DNA of 32,114 nucleotides, from positions 11,540 to 43,653 of the forward strand of contig MKRZ01000135.1 in assembly GCA_001897075.1 (NCBI GenBank), given 5' to 3'. The position numbers and the translations under genes are program-made. The stretch comes from Mesorhizobium sp. 61-13. GTDB lineage: Bacteria > Pseudomonadota > Alphaproteobacteria > Rhizobiales > Rhizobiaceae. Of the stretch, positions 25,761 to 32,114 are shown in pieces. The notes under the pieces were generated by a model. That model ran no database searches. It worked only from the letters and a program-made list of their open reading frames with translations, and had not been told where the DNA came from. How positions within the stretch are numbered: the first letter of the stretch is position 1; each line of letters begins with the position of its first letter.

Positions 25761-25958
25761 AGGCGGAATTAAGCACGGGCGACGTAAACATGGAAATAAG
25801 GGCCGGTGTAAATCTGTCTCGATTTCCAGCACAGGTCACTTGATGCCGAGATCAATGCTGCATTCTTCTCACGGTGGTTGGAGCCGCTGCCGCAGATGAC
25901 GAGCGCAAGTGTCGATACTCGACATCAAAGTGCCGTCGCGCTCACGCTGGCGCTCATC

Positions 25959-26273
25959 CTATTCCATGACCTCGGCGATATAGTCGAGGATGGCAGCAAT
26001 CTGATTCGGCGATGCCTTGAACACGGGCATCCCTGGATGGCCAGTATTGATGGCATCGACGAAGGTTTCCTCCAATGCGTCGATGGGATACCGCTCTGAC
26101 AGCGTCCGAAATGGTGGAGCTTGCGGATTTGGGCTTGCTCCTTCGGGGCCGATTGCATGGCAGCGACTGCAATATTGCGTCACCAGCGTTCGGCCGCGCT
26201 CGACGCTGTCCTGCGCAAAGGCACCCGTCGTGTCATACCTACTCCAACCATTGCCGCGACCAACCGCATACAA
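25959..26273 (-). pseudogene. c-type cytochrome with a probable frameshift in the signal peptide
   Basis: The 104-codon frame holds a small class I cytochrome c: the haem site CSRCH at about residues 35-39 and an axial-Met region near HPGMPVF, ending in the usual helix QIAAILDYIAEVM. It should work in the periplasm as an electron carrier, but its own frame has no start with an export signal. In the -1 frame from the ATG at 26269 the sequence reads MRLVAAMVGVGMT, a good signal-peptide start. The cytochrome frame then continues with TGAFAQ, a good cleavage site. One missing base near 26230-26240 would join them. I infer that the gene is broken, unless a sequencing error explains it. It lies alone between the thermonuclease and the repeat at 26609. 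Confidence 0.65.
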
Positions 26274-26608
26274 AAATCTCGCAATTTTCCAGCGCCTTAT
26301 GTGCGGTAGCGTTGCCGTGTCTTCACGGTTCTATCCTCGTCTGTCATCGGAGAGCAATCCGCAACACCGCACCTCTGAGACGCCGATCCGGATGGCGCTC
26401 CGGCTCACGCCGTACCGCTGGCAGATGCGGTCGCGCAGGGGGGGTGCAGGAGTTGATCCTGCTGTTCAGGCTGAAGTCTCTTACCTCGTCGAGCTGACGC
26501 TGGCCATGGATGATCATGGTACTGACGCCGGACAATCGGCTTTAAATCCAGCTTCTTCTTGGTGCGACCCGATCGTGACAGCCACAGGGCACTGACCCGG
26601 CAAGCAGC
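26274..26608. other. 335-base region without a supported gene
   Basis: No intact gene is visible. On the minus strand a short run reads like a helix-turn-helix remnant (RDRICQRYGVSRSAIRIG), but it is flanked by stops and low-complexity sequence. It may be a decayed regulator or transposase fragment. The right end passes into the duplicated leader at 26609. Confidence 0.4.
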
Positions 26609-26785
26609 CCAATCCGCTCTCTTTCGATGGCATGGTGCGGCTGCGGATCTTCCACGATCAACCCGCGAGGGGTCGGCTAGCAAGCTGCCGCCGCTTGACT
26701 ACGTCTTCGCGGTGATCGCGCCCGCCGCCGCACACTGACGGAGCCATCGAGCGGGATTGGCCCGCTCCCAAGATGGAGCCCTTCA
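26609..26785 (+). repeat. Structured leader, copy 2 (direct repeat of 9454-9633)
   Basis: This is the second copy of the conserved leader. Bases 26648-26695 are identical to 9496-9543, and the next 90 bases align without gaps at about 77 positions. The hairpin GAGCGGG/CCCGCTC is fully conserved (26749-26767), including its loop ATTGG. It ends at the start codon of the paralogous small gene. About 17 kb separates the copies, in the same orientation, so recombination between them could delete or excise the block in between. Confidence 0.78.
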
Positions 26786-26971
26786 ATGGCACACGATCTC
26801 TCCCTCGCACAACAGCACGCCTGGAACCTCGCCCGCTCGCTGATGACCCCGGTCATCCTATTCCAGTCCGACGACCAATACGGTGTCCTGCCTGCCGACG
26901 AGATTGACGACGGTGAGGTCACTCCATTGATCGAATACGACCCCTACAGCGGCGCACGGCCGGTTCACTGA
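26786..26971 (+). CDS. Small conserved plasmid protein, copy 2
   Basis: A 61-residue acidic protein, the paralogue of the one at 9634. The shared blocks are DLSLAQxHAxxLARxLM, PVxLFxS, a YGVLP/FGVLP turn, and LIEYDP. The rest has diverged, so the duplication is not recent even though the leader is well conserved. It is followed by a strong terminator and then the ArdC gene. No function is known to me. Confidence 0.75.
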   Translation: MAHDLSLAQQHAWNLARSLMTPVILFQSDDQYGVLPADEIDDGEVTPLIEYDPYSGARPVH

Positions 26972-26997
26972 ACTGGCAATCTTTCCGATCCCAACCT

Positions 26998-27028
26998 GGC
27001 GGCGCGCCACGCGCCGCCTCCTTTTCTT
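26998..27028 (+). terminator. Intrinsic terminator after the second small gene
   Basis: GGCGGCGCG and CGCGCCGCC form a perfect nine-base stem with loop CCA, followed by TCCTTTTCTT. It closes the small transcription unit before the ArdC leader. The first small gene has a terminator at the same relative place, but with unrelated sequence. Confidence 0.75.
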
Positions 27029-27212
27029 GCCGATGCCCGCTCGCAGCCCCGTTTCGTCCGTGGTCCTGGCGGAGCCAGGCGTCCGCGCAACGGCTTTTGC
27101 CGTCCTTCACTTCGTTTCGGCCCTGGAGCCCATCCCATCACACAGACGCGATGGATGTCTGGAGGGTGCGCGGCCGGCCTTTTGGCTCCGCCTTCGAGAA
27201 CCCCGTGACGGG

Positions 27213-27228
27213 GTCGCGATCGGCGCGG
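27213..27228 (+). promoter_or_regulatory. Leader motif shared with the DUF736 gene (ArdC copy)
   Basis: GTCGCGATCGGCGCGG begins 40 bases before the ArdC start. The DUF736 gene has GTCGCGATAGGCGCGG beginning 41 bases before its own start (29627-29642). Further upstream both leaders share a second similar block, CCTTCACTTCGTTTCGGCCC (27112-27131) here. Equal spacing suggests a common promoter or RNA element. Confidence 0.5.
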
Positions 27229-27252
27229 TCTCGAGGATGGAGTTTTGAGAAG

Positions 27253-28179
27253 ATGAACAGGAAAGAAAACAAACCCCGTATGGATATCTATGCGCGCATC
27301 ACGGAAAAGATCGTCGCCGATCTGGAGAAGGGAGTACGCCCCTGGATGCAACCCTGGGATTCAGGCAATGCCGCCGGCCGCGTGACCCGGCCGCTGCGGC
27401 ATAACGGTTTGCCGTATTCCGGCATGAATGTGCTGCTGTTGTGGTCGGAAGCCATGGCGCGTGGTTATGGTTCCGCCATGTGGATGACGTTCAAGCAGGC
27501 ACTCGAGCTTGGCGGCGCGGTTCGTAAGGGCGAAACCGGCACGATGGTTGTGTTCGCGAGCCGCTTCACCAAGACAGAAGCCGATACTTCCGGCCAGGAA
27601 CAGGATCGCGAGATCCCCTTCCTGAAGGCGTATCCGGTTTTCAACGTCGCCCAGATCGATGGGCTGCCGGATCACTATTACGGCCACGCTAAGCCTGTCA
27701 GCGATCCGGTCGAGAGGATCGAGCATGCCGACCGGTTTTTCGCCAATACCGGTGCGATCATCCGGCATGGCGGCGATCGTGCCTATTATGCGCCGGCCAG
27801 CGATCACATCCAGATGCCGCCGTTCGAGACGTTTCGAGATGCCGAATCCTACGTCGGCATCCTGAGTCATGAGGCAACCCATTGGACAGCGGCGGCGCAT
27901 CGCGTCAACCGCGACCTCCGTCGCTATGCCAAGGACAAAAGCGAACGGGCGCGCGAAGAGCTGATCGCGGAACTCGGAAGCTGCTTTCTCTGCGCCGATC
28001 TCGGTATCGTGCCGGAACTGGAGCCACGTCCAGATCATGCAAGCTACCTCGGCTCCTGGTTAAAAGTGCTCGCCGAAGACAAGAGGGCAATCTTTTCGGC
28101 TGCGGCGCATGCACAGCGTGCCATTGCTTTCCTGCATGGCCTGCAGCCGCAGGCCGACCAGGAGCGCAAGGCCGCCTGA
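27253..28179 (+). CDS. ArdC-like antirestriction protein with zincin domain
   Basis: ArdC proteins protect incoming single-stranded plasmid DNA from host restriction. The 308-residue protein has the two ArdC parts. An N-terminal ssDNA-binding domain (DUF1738-like) spans residues 8-130 (ITEKIVADLEKGVRPWMQPW, NVLLLWSEAMARGYGSAMW, VRKGETGTMVVFA). A C-terminal zincin-like metallopeptidase domain has the motif HEATH at 206-210 and a possible third ligand in REELIAELG. The ATG at 27253 is preceded by GAGAAG and by GGAG farther up. It lies after a 281-base leader. It is a typical leading-region gene, which fits the methylase-helicase and TraG in this window. Confidence 0.86.
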   Translation: MNRKENKPRMDIYARITEKIVADLEKGVRPWMQPWDSGNAAGRVTRPLRHNGLPYSGMNVLLLWSEAMARGYGSAMWMTFKQALELGGAVRKGETGTMVVFASRFTKTEADTSGQEQDREIPFLKAYPVFNVAQIDGLPDHYYGHAKPVSDPVERIEHADRFFANTGAIIRHGGDRAYYAPASDHIQMPPFETFRDAESYVGILSHEATHWTAAAHRVNRDLRRYAKDKSERAREELIAELGSCFLCADLGIVPELEPRPDHASYLGSWLKVLAEDKRAIFSAAAHAQRAIAFLHGLQPQADQERKAA

Positions 28180-28452
28180 TGCTTTACGCTCCGAATATCG
28201 AAGGGGACGGCGAGGTGCCGTCTTCGCTCCGTCTTCATTGTTCTCAGCCTCGCAGCCGGTGTACAAGACGACTACGCTCGCACTGATGGCTGCCCATAAT
28301 CATTTCGGGCAGTTGGACTGCGTGATTTGCCCCTGCACCATTCGCGCCCATCCGCCACGCCTCAAGAGAGGGGCATCCTACGAATTACGTTGTTTTCTCT
28401 GGAAGTTGTCATTCAATCGCATTACATTGCTCGCGAACGATAGGAGATATCC

Positions 28453-28761
28453 ATGGCGACGAATGCGCTCGTGCAGACACGTATCGATTCCGGCATCAGG
28501 GACCGCGCCGCAACCGTGCTTGAAGGAATGGGGCTGACGGTTTCCGATGCGGTGCGCATCTTGCTGACGCGTACCGCCAATGAAGGCGCCCTGCCGCTGG
28601 AACTGGTCAGCAACAGCGAGGCTCACGATGCCTGGTTTCGCGCCAAGGTGATGCAGGCGCTCGAAGATACAAGACCGGACTCCAGCGCCGAGGATGTCGA
28701 GGCGCATTTCGCATCACGACATGAGGCCGCGCTGCGCAAGGTCGGCGCAACAAAATCATGA
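28453..28761 (+). CDS. RelB/DinJ-family antitoxin
   Basis: A 102-residue protein with the ribbon-helix-helix N-terminus of RelB/DinJ antitoxins: LVQTRIDSGIRDRAATVLEG and MGLTVSDAVRILLTR (residues 6-41). Such proteins bind their own promoter and neutralise a RelE/ParE-type toxin. The start follows AGGAG by six bases. Its stop overlaps the toxin start (ATGA). The toxin reading frame is broken, so this antitoxin is probably an orphan; it may still repress its promoter or counter a related toxin elsewhere. The 273 bases upstream, after the ArdC stop, hold only a weak hairpin, GACGGC/GCCGTC, at 28206-28222. Confidence 0.85.
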   Translation: MATNALVQTRIDSGIRDRAATVLEGMGLTVSDAVRILLTRTANEGALPLELVSNSEAHDAWFRAKVMQALEDTRPDSSAEDVEAHFASRHEAALRKVGATKS

Positions 28762-29050
28762 GGCTTACGTGGTCGGCATTCGCGCTTGCTGATCGCGACG
28801 CCGTCTTCATGCACATCGAAGCCGACAGTCCGCGTGCGGCGATCGCCGTTGACGAGCATATTGCGAGGCGGTGCTTCGCCTGGTCAAGTTTCCCGAAAGC
28901 GGCCGACCCGGGCGGGTGCCTGGCACGCGCGAACTGGTCATTCCCCGAACGCCCTATGTTGCGGCTTATGCCCTGGCCCCAGATCGCATTCGCATCCTGC
29001 GTGTGCTCCACGGAGCCCAGATGTGGCCGGATGACTTTTCTTCCGACTAG
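28758..29050 (+). pseudogene. RelE/ParE-family toxin, frameshifted
   Basis: The first 35 codons (MRLTWSAFALADRDAVFMHI and on) match the start of a ParE/RelE toxin. After HIA the family sequence continues in another frame (VLRLVKFPESGRPGRV, GTRELVIPRTPYVAAYAL, RILRVLHGAQMWPDDF) and stops at TAG 29050. One base appears to be missing near 28861-28870. The frame as it stands gives an unrelated tail. ParE-type toxins poison gyrase and RelE-type toxins cut mRNA; the subtype is not clear here. Unless this is a sequencing error, the toxin is dead and the pair is no longer an addiction module. Confidence 0.82.
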
Positions 29051-29667
29051 CTGCCGCGACACAACCACATGAACCGTACCCCTCGGGCGTTGATTCCAGC
29101 TGAAGCGGGGGCCTGGCGTGCGACAGCCGACCGCCTTCCTCTGCATCATCACTATGTCCGCAGTCTGGGTTCAACGCCGGGTCAGCCTGACGTGTGAGGT
29201 CTAGCAGTACCTTGCGGACCTGCCACGGCGTCTCCGCCCCGATACCGGTGTGAGGGGATGTTGACACGATCCTGCCTGACTGGCTTGGCGAAAGCGTGCG
29301 AACTGCCAGTCGCCGGGATGGTTCTCAATCGAACCGATCGCTGTCTCGTGGTTATGAGGCCGACAATGCAACGCCGGCCTTCATTCCGGTTACCGCAAAA
29401 GCCACGTCCATCTGCGTCCTCGATGTGACTGGTCTGACCGAAGGACGAGCCCGCTCAAGCGGTCTCTCGATCTTGTCCCGGCAACGGCCTTGGCGACTTT
29501 CTTCCCCTGCGAACTGCGTTCGCATTCCTCGCGAGCCAAGAAAGTCTCTTCCGGCCGCCTTCCACTTCGTTCCAGCCCCTGGCGGGGTGCCGGTCGATCG
29601 CCTCCGGTCCGTCGACCGTCATCGAGGTCGCGATAGGCGCGGCCCGAGCAACAGAGGAATGAGACAC
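29051..29667 (+). other. 617-base gene-free leader before the DUF736 gene
   Basis: No supported gene was found on either strand. The open frame from 29296 runs into DUF736 but its upstream part is arginine/serine-rich and looks non-coding. Near the right end lies a block similar to the ArdC leader (29560-29590, and the GTCGCGAT motif at 29627). The left part may be remnants of lost genes. Confidence 0.5.
29627..29642 (+). promoter_or_regulatory. Leader motif shared with the ArdC gene (DUF736 copy)
   Basis: GTCGCGATAGGCGCGG begins 41 bases before the DUF736 start and differs from the ArdC copy at one position of 16. The upstream companion block CTTCCACTTCGTTCCAGCCC is also present (about 29562-29581). 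See the entry at 27213. Confidence 0.5.
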
Positions 29668-29979
29668 ATGGCTACCATCGGCACCTTCGCTTCCACGGGT
29701 AACGGGTTCACCGGTTCGATCAAGACCCTTAACCTCAACGTCAAGGCCAAGCTGGTCCGCGTCGAGAACCCCTCCGACAAGGGACCGCACTTTCGCATCT
29801 TCGCAGCAGCTAATGTCGAGCTCGGAGCCGCGTGGCAAAAAGTCTCCGCCGAGGGCCGCGACTACCTCTCGGTCAAGCTGGACGACCCGAGCTTCCCCGC
29901 TCCGATCTACGCCACCCTGATCGAGGTGGAAGGCGAGGAAGGTCTCCAGCTGATCTGGTCCCGCCCGAACCGGGACTGA
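29668..29979 (+). CDS. DUF736 family protein
   Basis: A 103-residue protein recognised as DUF736, a family very common on rhizobial plasmids and near their transfer genes. The signature runs [18 protein letters not shown] at the start, then [39 protein letters not shown] and a C-terminal LIWSRPN. It is predicted to be mostly beta strand. Its biochemical role is unknown; a single-strand DNA-binding role is sometimes supposed but cannot be shown here. The ATG at 29668 follows AGAGGAAT. A bulged GC-rich hairpin closes the unit, so it is likely monocistronic. Confidence 0.88.
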   Translation: MATIGTFASTGNGFTGSIKTLNLNVKAKLVRVENPSDKGPHFRIFAAANVELGAAWQKVSAEGRDYLSVKLDDPSFPAPIYATLIEVEGEEGLQLIWSRPNRD

Positions 29980-29991
29980 GCACTCCAGCAA

Positions 29992-30020
29992 GAGGACCCC
30001 GCCACCGGGCGGGGTTCCTC
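29992..30020 (+). terminator. Hairpin after the DUF736 gene
   Basis: GAGGACCCCGCC and GGCGGGGTTCCTC pair over 12 positions with one bulged base around the loop ACCG. It begins 13 bases after the stop. No T run follows, so it may protect the mRNA end rather than terminate. Confidence 0.65.
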
Positions 30021-30278
30021 GTGCGAATGGAGAAGCCGGAACCAGGCATCGAGCCTGCTTCCGGCTTTTCTGGCGCCAACCGGATGGGGTGGGGTCTGCT
30101 CAGATCGTCCAAGCCTGCCATGCCGCACCGAAGGCCTCAAGGACAAGCGGTACCCCCAAAATGCTGCCGCATTTCGGCTCCCCCACTCGCCGGCTCCGCC
30201 GGTCGCTGCGCGCTCCTTGACCCCTCCGGCCCACCATGACCGCCGGTGTCGTCTTTCAGCAACGTCAAGGAGACGAAC

Positions 30279-30443
30279 ATGTCGATCGATCAACACATAG
30301 AGGAACTGCGCGCCGAACTGCGGAACGCCGTCTACCGCGACGAGCGCCGCGAAACCGAGGCCGCTCTGGAGCTCGCCCTTGCCGAGCGCGAGGTGATGCT
30401 TGCGGAAGCCCACGGCGAAGTCAGCGCCGAGCCTCCCTTCTAG
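30279..30443 (+). CDS. 54-residue helical hypothetical protein
   Basis: A short, highly charged, almost wholly helical protein (SIDQHIEELRAELRNAVYRD, TEAALELALAEREVMLAEAH). The start at 30279 has AAGGAG six bases upstream, which favours it over the in-frame start at 30246. An intrinsic terminator overlaps its stop codon, which supports it as a real, separate gene. I do not recognise a function; small acidic coiled-coil proteins like this are frequent beside DUF736 on rhizobial plasmids. Confidence 0.72.
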   Translation: MSIDQHIEELRAELRNAVYRDERRETEAALELALAEREVMLAEAHGEVSAEPPF

Positions 30444-30452
30444 GGAGGTTTT
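30432..30452 (+). terminator. Intrinsic terminator overlapping the stop of the 54-aa gene
   Basis: CCTCCC and GGGAGG form a six-base stem with loop TTCTA, followed by TTTT. The TAG stop (30441-30443) lies within the hairpin, so the gene and its terminator share bases. Confidence 0.75.
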
Positions 30453-30453
30453 C

Positions 30454-30486
30454 ATCAGCGCCGCATCGGTTGCGAGCGGCGCTGAT
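30454..30486. terminator. 11-bp perfect hairpin between convergent genes
   Basis: ATCAGCGCCGC and GCGGCGCTGAT form a perfect 11-base stem around an 11-base loop. It lies just past the plus-strand terminator and 43 bases after the end of the convergent HU gene. It probably blocks read-through from one or both sides; no T run is present on the minus strand. Confidence 0.6.
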
Positions 30487-30528
30487 CGATCCGCCGGATG
30501 CGGCCATACAAGCTTCGGCTTTCCCGAC

Positions 30529-30807
30529 TCAGCCGTTGAGGGCATCCTTGATCGCTTTTGCCGGCGTGAAGGTCAGCTTCTTCGAGGCCGCGATCTTGAT
30601 CGTTGCCCCCGTCGATGGGTTGCGGCCGTCGCGTGCCAGGGTTTCTTTCACCTTGAATTTCCCGAATCCAGGCAAGCTTGTTTCCGCACCGCCCGCAGCG
30701 GCTTCGGCGATCTGTTTGAACACGCTGTCGACGATGTTTTTGGCCTGCACCTTTGTCAGGTTGTTGTCGGTTGCGATCTTATCGGCAATCTCATTGGCAG
30801 TTGTCAT
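30529..30807 (-). CDS. HU-family DNA-binding protein
   Basis: HU/IHF proteins bend and compact DNA. The 92-residue protein has the normal HU length and fold pattern: helices at the start (TANEIADKIATDNNLTKVQA), GFGKFKVKETLARDGRNPST as the DNA-clasping arm region, and the KKLTFTPAKAIKDALN tail. The arm has RNPSTG in place of the usual RNPQTG. The start at 30807 follows AAGGAG by nine bases. As a plasmid-borne copy it may help silence or organise the plasmid or serve transfer. It is convergent with the 54-residue gene. Confidence 0.92.
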   Translation of the reverse strand: MTTANEIADKIATDNNLTKVQAKNIVDSVFKQIAEAAAGGAETSLPGFGKFKVKETLARDGRNPSTGATIKIAASKKLTFTPAKAIKDALNG

Positions 30808-30933
30808 GAATGCTGGCTCCTTGGTGTTGTTACCAGCTACTCTGTGGCATGCAATGTCACGATGGCGGTAGGGCGCGCATGACGCGCCGGATCGAAATCC
30901 CCGGAAAACTGCAGGTTTTGAGGCGAGGTTTGT

Positions 30934-31179
30934 CTATTTAGCGATGTAGCCGCGCTTGCCCTTGCTACGCGCCAGTTGCGCAAACGCTTTGTCGGCGTCC
31001 ACGTTCTCATCGAACGTCTGCATCATGGCCTGGCCGTGCGCGCCAATGCGGCCCCAGTTGCGGATTACGGAAGCACCGCCGAATAACGTTGGCTGGATGG
31101 AGAGCAGGTAGAAGCGCCGCATGTTTTGCGCAGTGTCGATACGGCGGAGGTAAAGCGGTTCCGTGTCAGATTTCGGCAT
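30934..31179 (-). CDS. WGR-domain protein
   Basis: The 81-residue protein is a single WGR domain, named for its Trp-Gly-Arg motif, here in SVIRNWGRIGAHGQAMMQTF (about residues 37-56). The start YLRRIDTAQNMRRFYLLSIQ is typical of the stand-alone rhizobial form, which carries little else. WGR domains in other proteins (PARP, ligases) bind DNA ends or nucleic acid. The start at 31179 matches the family's usual beginning; a longer form from 31236 is possible. No strong ribosome site is seen. It lies between HU and the traG end on the same strand. Confidence 0.85.
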   Translation of the reverse strand: MPKSDTEPLYLRRIDTAQNMRRFYLLSIQPTLFGGASVIRNWGRIGAHGQAMMQTFDENVDADKAFAQLARSKGKRGYIAK

Positions 31180-31335
31180 GGGCGGATTCTCGCTTCCTGT
31201 GGAAGCAAGGTCCAACGACTTCGTTGAATCGATCATGCCTGACCGATTCAGGATGGTGATGCGTCAGCGATCACCATTGCGGAGCTGGATCCCGGTGATT
31301 GGCCGTCAGCACCGGTGCGATATTGGCGGAATGCG

Positions 31336-31662
31336 CTATTCAGGTGGTAAAGGCTGATCAAAGAAGGCAAGGCCGGTGTCGGTCAGTGAAAGCGCCCGCC
31401 GGCTGCCCGCGGTCATTACGGGGTACAGAATCTCCGCCAAGCCAAGATCGAGAAGTTTTCTCACTCGCCGCCAGGGCATATCCAGTTCCTCGCCTCGAGC
31501 AATCGCCTCAAGATCACCTACGATGGCAGCGTGTTGACCTGCCGAGAAAAGCCGGACGGCAGGTTGGGATGGCGCGATCTCCACCGTGTGATTCGATGAT
31601 CTCTGATGGATCGGTTCCGGCAATGCGCGTTCCCTTCCCACAAACTCAGAATTAATCGCCAT
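31336..31662 (-). CDS. Hypothetical protein, possibly winged-helix
   Basis: A 108-residue protein I cannot name. The C-terminal half (MPWRRVRKLLDLGLAEILYP, then RALSLTDTGLAFFDQP) has the pattern of a small winged-helix domain: a helix-turn-helix followed by a beta wing. The N-terminus is Pro- and Ser-rich. The start at 31662 is chosen on protein grounds; no good ribosome site is visible, and an upstream start at 31728 is possible. It lies just downstream of traG on the same strand, so it could be the last gene of a transfer operon. Confidence 0.55.
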   Translation of the reverse strand: MAINSEFVGRERALPEPIHQRSSNHTVEIAPSQPAVRLFSAGQHAAIVGDLEAIARGEELDMPWRRVRKLLDLGLAEILYPVMTAGSRRALSLTDTGLAFFDQPLPPE

Positions 31663-31779
31663 TGACCACGCAATTCGTCCGGATCGAACCTTCGCGGTGG
31701 TCGAACCACTCGGTGTTCCCGACCCCATCCGACCCCGCAGCGATAACAGCCATGATGATCAAAGGTGCTCCGAGCGACA

Positions 31780-32114
31780 TCATGTCTTCATTACCGTATG
31801 AAACCTGTTCTCGCCGACGATCGAGCGCATGTCCTCGCGCCGAAACCAGATGGCGCGTCCACAGCGCAGCGGCGCATTGCCGGCGGTAAAGACGATCTGT
31901 TCGTCGAGACGCATGCGCATGACCTCATGCGGAAGGATCAACCGACGACTCGAAAGTTGCTTCGATCGCGCGCTTGACGATCCCCGCATGCCGGACGATC
32001 GGTTGGTTTGGTCAACCTCCACGGTGGTGTCGCCGCACCTCTTTGAGATGTAGTCGGCCGTGTCCGGGTCGTTGATCGCCGAGAACGAGATCCAGGATGC
32101 TGACTCGAACCATT
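31780..32114 (-). CDS. traG: TraG/VirD4-type coupling protein, C-terminal part (cut by window edge)
   Basis: Coupling proteins are hexameric ATPases that bring the relaxase-bound plasmid strand to the type IV secretion channel. Only the last 110 residues are visible: ASWISFSAINDPDTADYISK and the hallmark CGDTTVEVDQTNRSSG, then PHEVMRMRLDEQIVFTAGN and PLRCGRAIWFRRED before a variable tail. This matches the C-terminus of rhizobial TraG-type proteins. The Walker A and B motifs lie beyond the right edge, so integrity cannot be judged. Its presence shows that the element carries at least part of a conjugation system. Confidence 0.86.
   Translation of the reverse strand, partial: WFESASWISFSAINDPDTADYISKRCGDTTVEVDQTNRSSGMRGSSSARSKQLSSRRLILPHEVMRMRLDEQIVFTAGNAPLRCGRAIWFRREDMRSIVGENRFHTVMKT

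Noticed and set aside
26344..26535. Possible helix-turn-helix or transposase remnant on the minus strand
   Set aside because: Only about 20 residues look like an HTH, with no continuing domain and no terminal repeats; too weak to annotate as a gene.
29296..29667. N-terminal extension of the DUF736 frame
   Set aside because: It is low-complexity and without a ribosome site; the DUF736 family begins at the ATG at 29668.
1..32114. CRISPR arrays, tRNA or rRNA genes, repABC and complete insertion sequences
   Set aside because: No regular short repeats, no cloverleaf-like or rRNA sequence, no replication genes and no transposase with terminal repeats were seen by eye.

Overview
The window looks like a piece of a large conjugative plasmid (or an integrated conjugative element) from a Rhizobiales alphaproteobacterium, most likely Rhizobiaceae (Ensifer/Sinorhizobium, Rhizobium or Agrobacterium type). 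The reasons are the GC-rich coding sequence, a SyrB-type protein, DUF1419, DUF3085, DUF736 and DUF7007-type plasmid proteins, a LuxI/LuxR pair, and the C-terminus of a TraG/VirD4 coupling protein at the right edge. No chromosomal housekeeping gene, rRNA, tRNA or CRISPR array was seen.

Layout. (1) 1-5737, copper region: the start of a Cu+ P-type ATPase (copA, minus strand) faces a small copper chaperone (copZ-like). Both have MerR/CueR-style promoters with a 19-bp spacer. Next come a DUF4396-multicopper oxidase fusion, an isoprenylcysteine-methyltransferase-like membrane protein, and a cusA/czcA RND pump gene that has lost roughly its first 380 codons. (2) 5738-9228, signalling cassette: an AHL synthase, a cobalamin-binding-type radical SAM enzyme and a LuxR-type receptor, all on the plus strand, with an SD-masking hairpin before luxI and two dyads before luxR. 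This is the best candidate for an undescribed system: a radical SAM enzyme placed where it could modify or respond to the signal. (3) 9229-24478, plasmid backbone/accessory block, almost all plus strand: a small conserved protein behind a structured leader, a Toprim/DUF3991 protein, DUF1419, DUF3085, a 1697-aa N6-methylase/helicase, SyrB, a RES-Xre toxin-antitoxin pair (minus strand), a ParB-like nuclease, and a run of overlapping hypothetical genes including a DUF7007-type protein. (4) 24479-26273, minus-strand cargo: an HNH-like zinc protein, a membrane-anchored thermonuclease, and a cytochrome c whose signal peptide appears frameshifted. (5) 26274-32114: a second copy of the structured leader plus small gene, an ArdC-type antirestriction protein, a RelB-ParE pair with a frameshifted toxin, DUF736, a 54-aa protein, HU, a WGR protein, a winged-helix-like small protein and the traG end.

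How the parts fit together. The methylase-helicase, ArdC, ParB-like, Toprim and toxin-antitoxin genes resemble the anti-defence and establishment genes that conjugative plasmids carry in their leading regions. Several sit behind long, hairpin-rich, partly repeated leaders. The LuxI/LuxR cassette may tie transfer or cargo expression to cell density. The copper genes and nuclease are cargo, and the broken cusA, parE and cytochrome genes show ongoing decay at segment boundaries. All family names come from motif recognition by eye; no database search was run.
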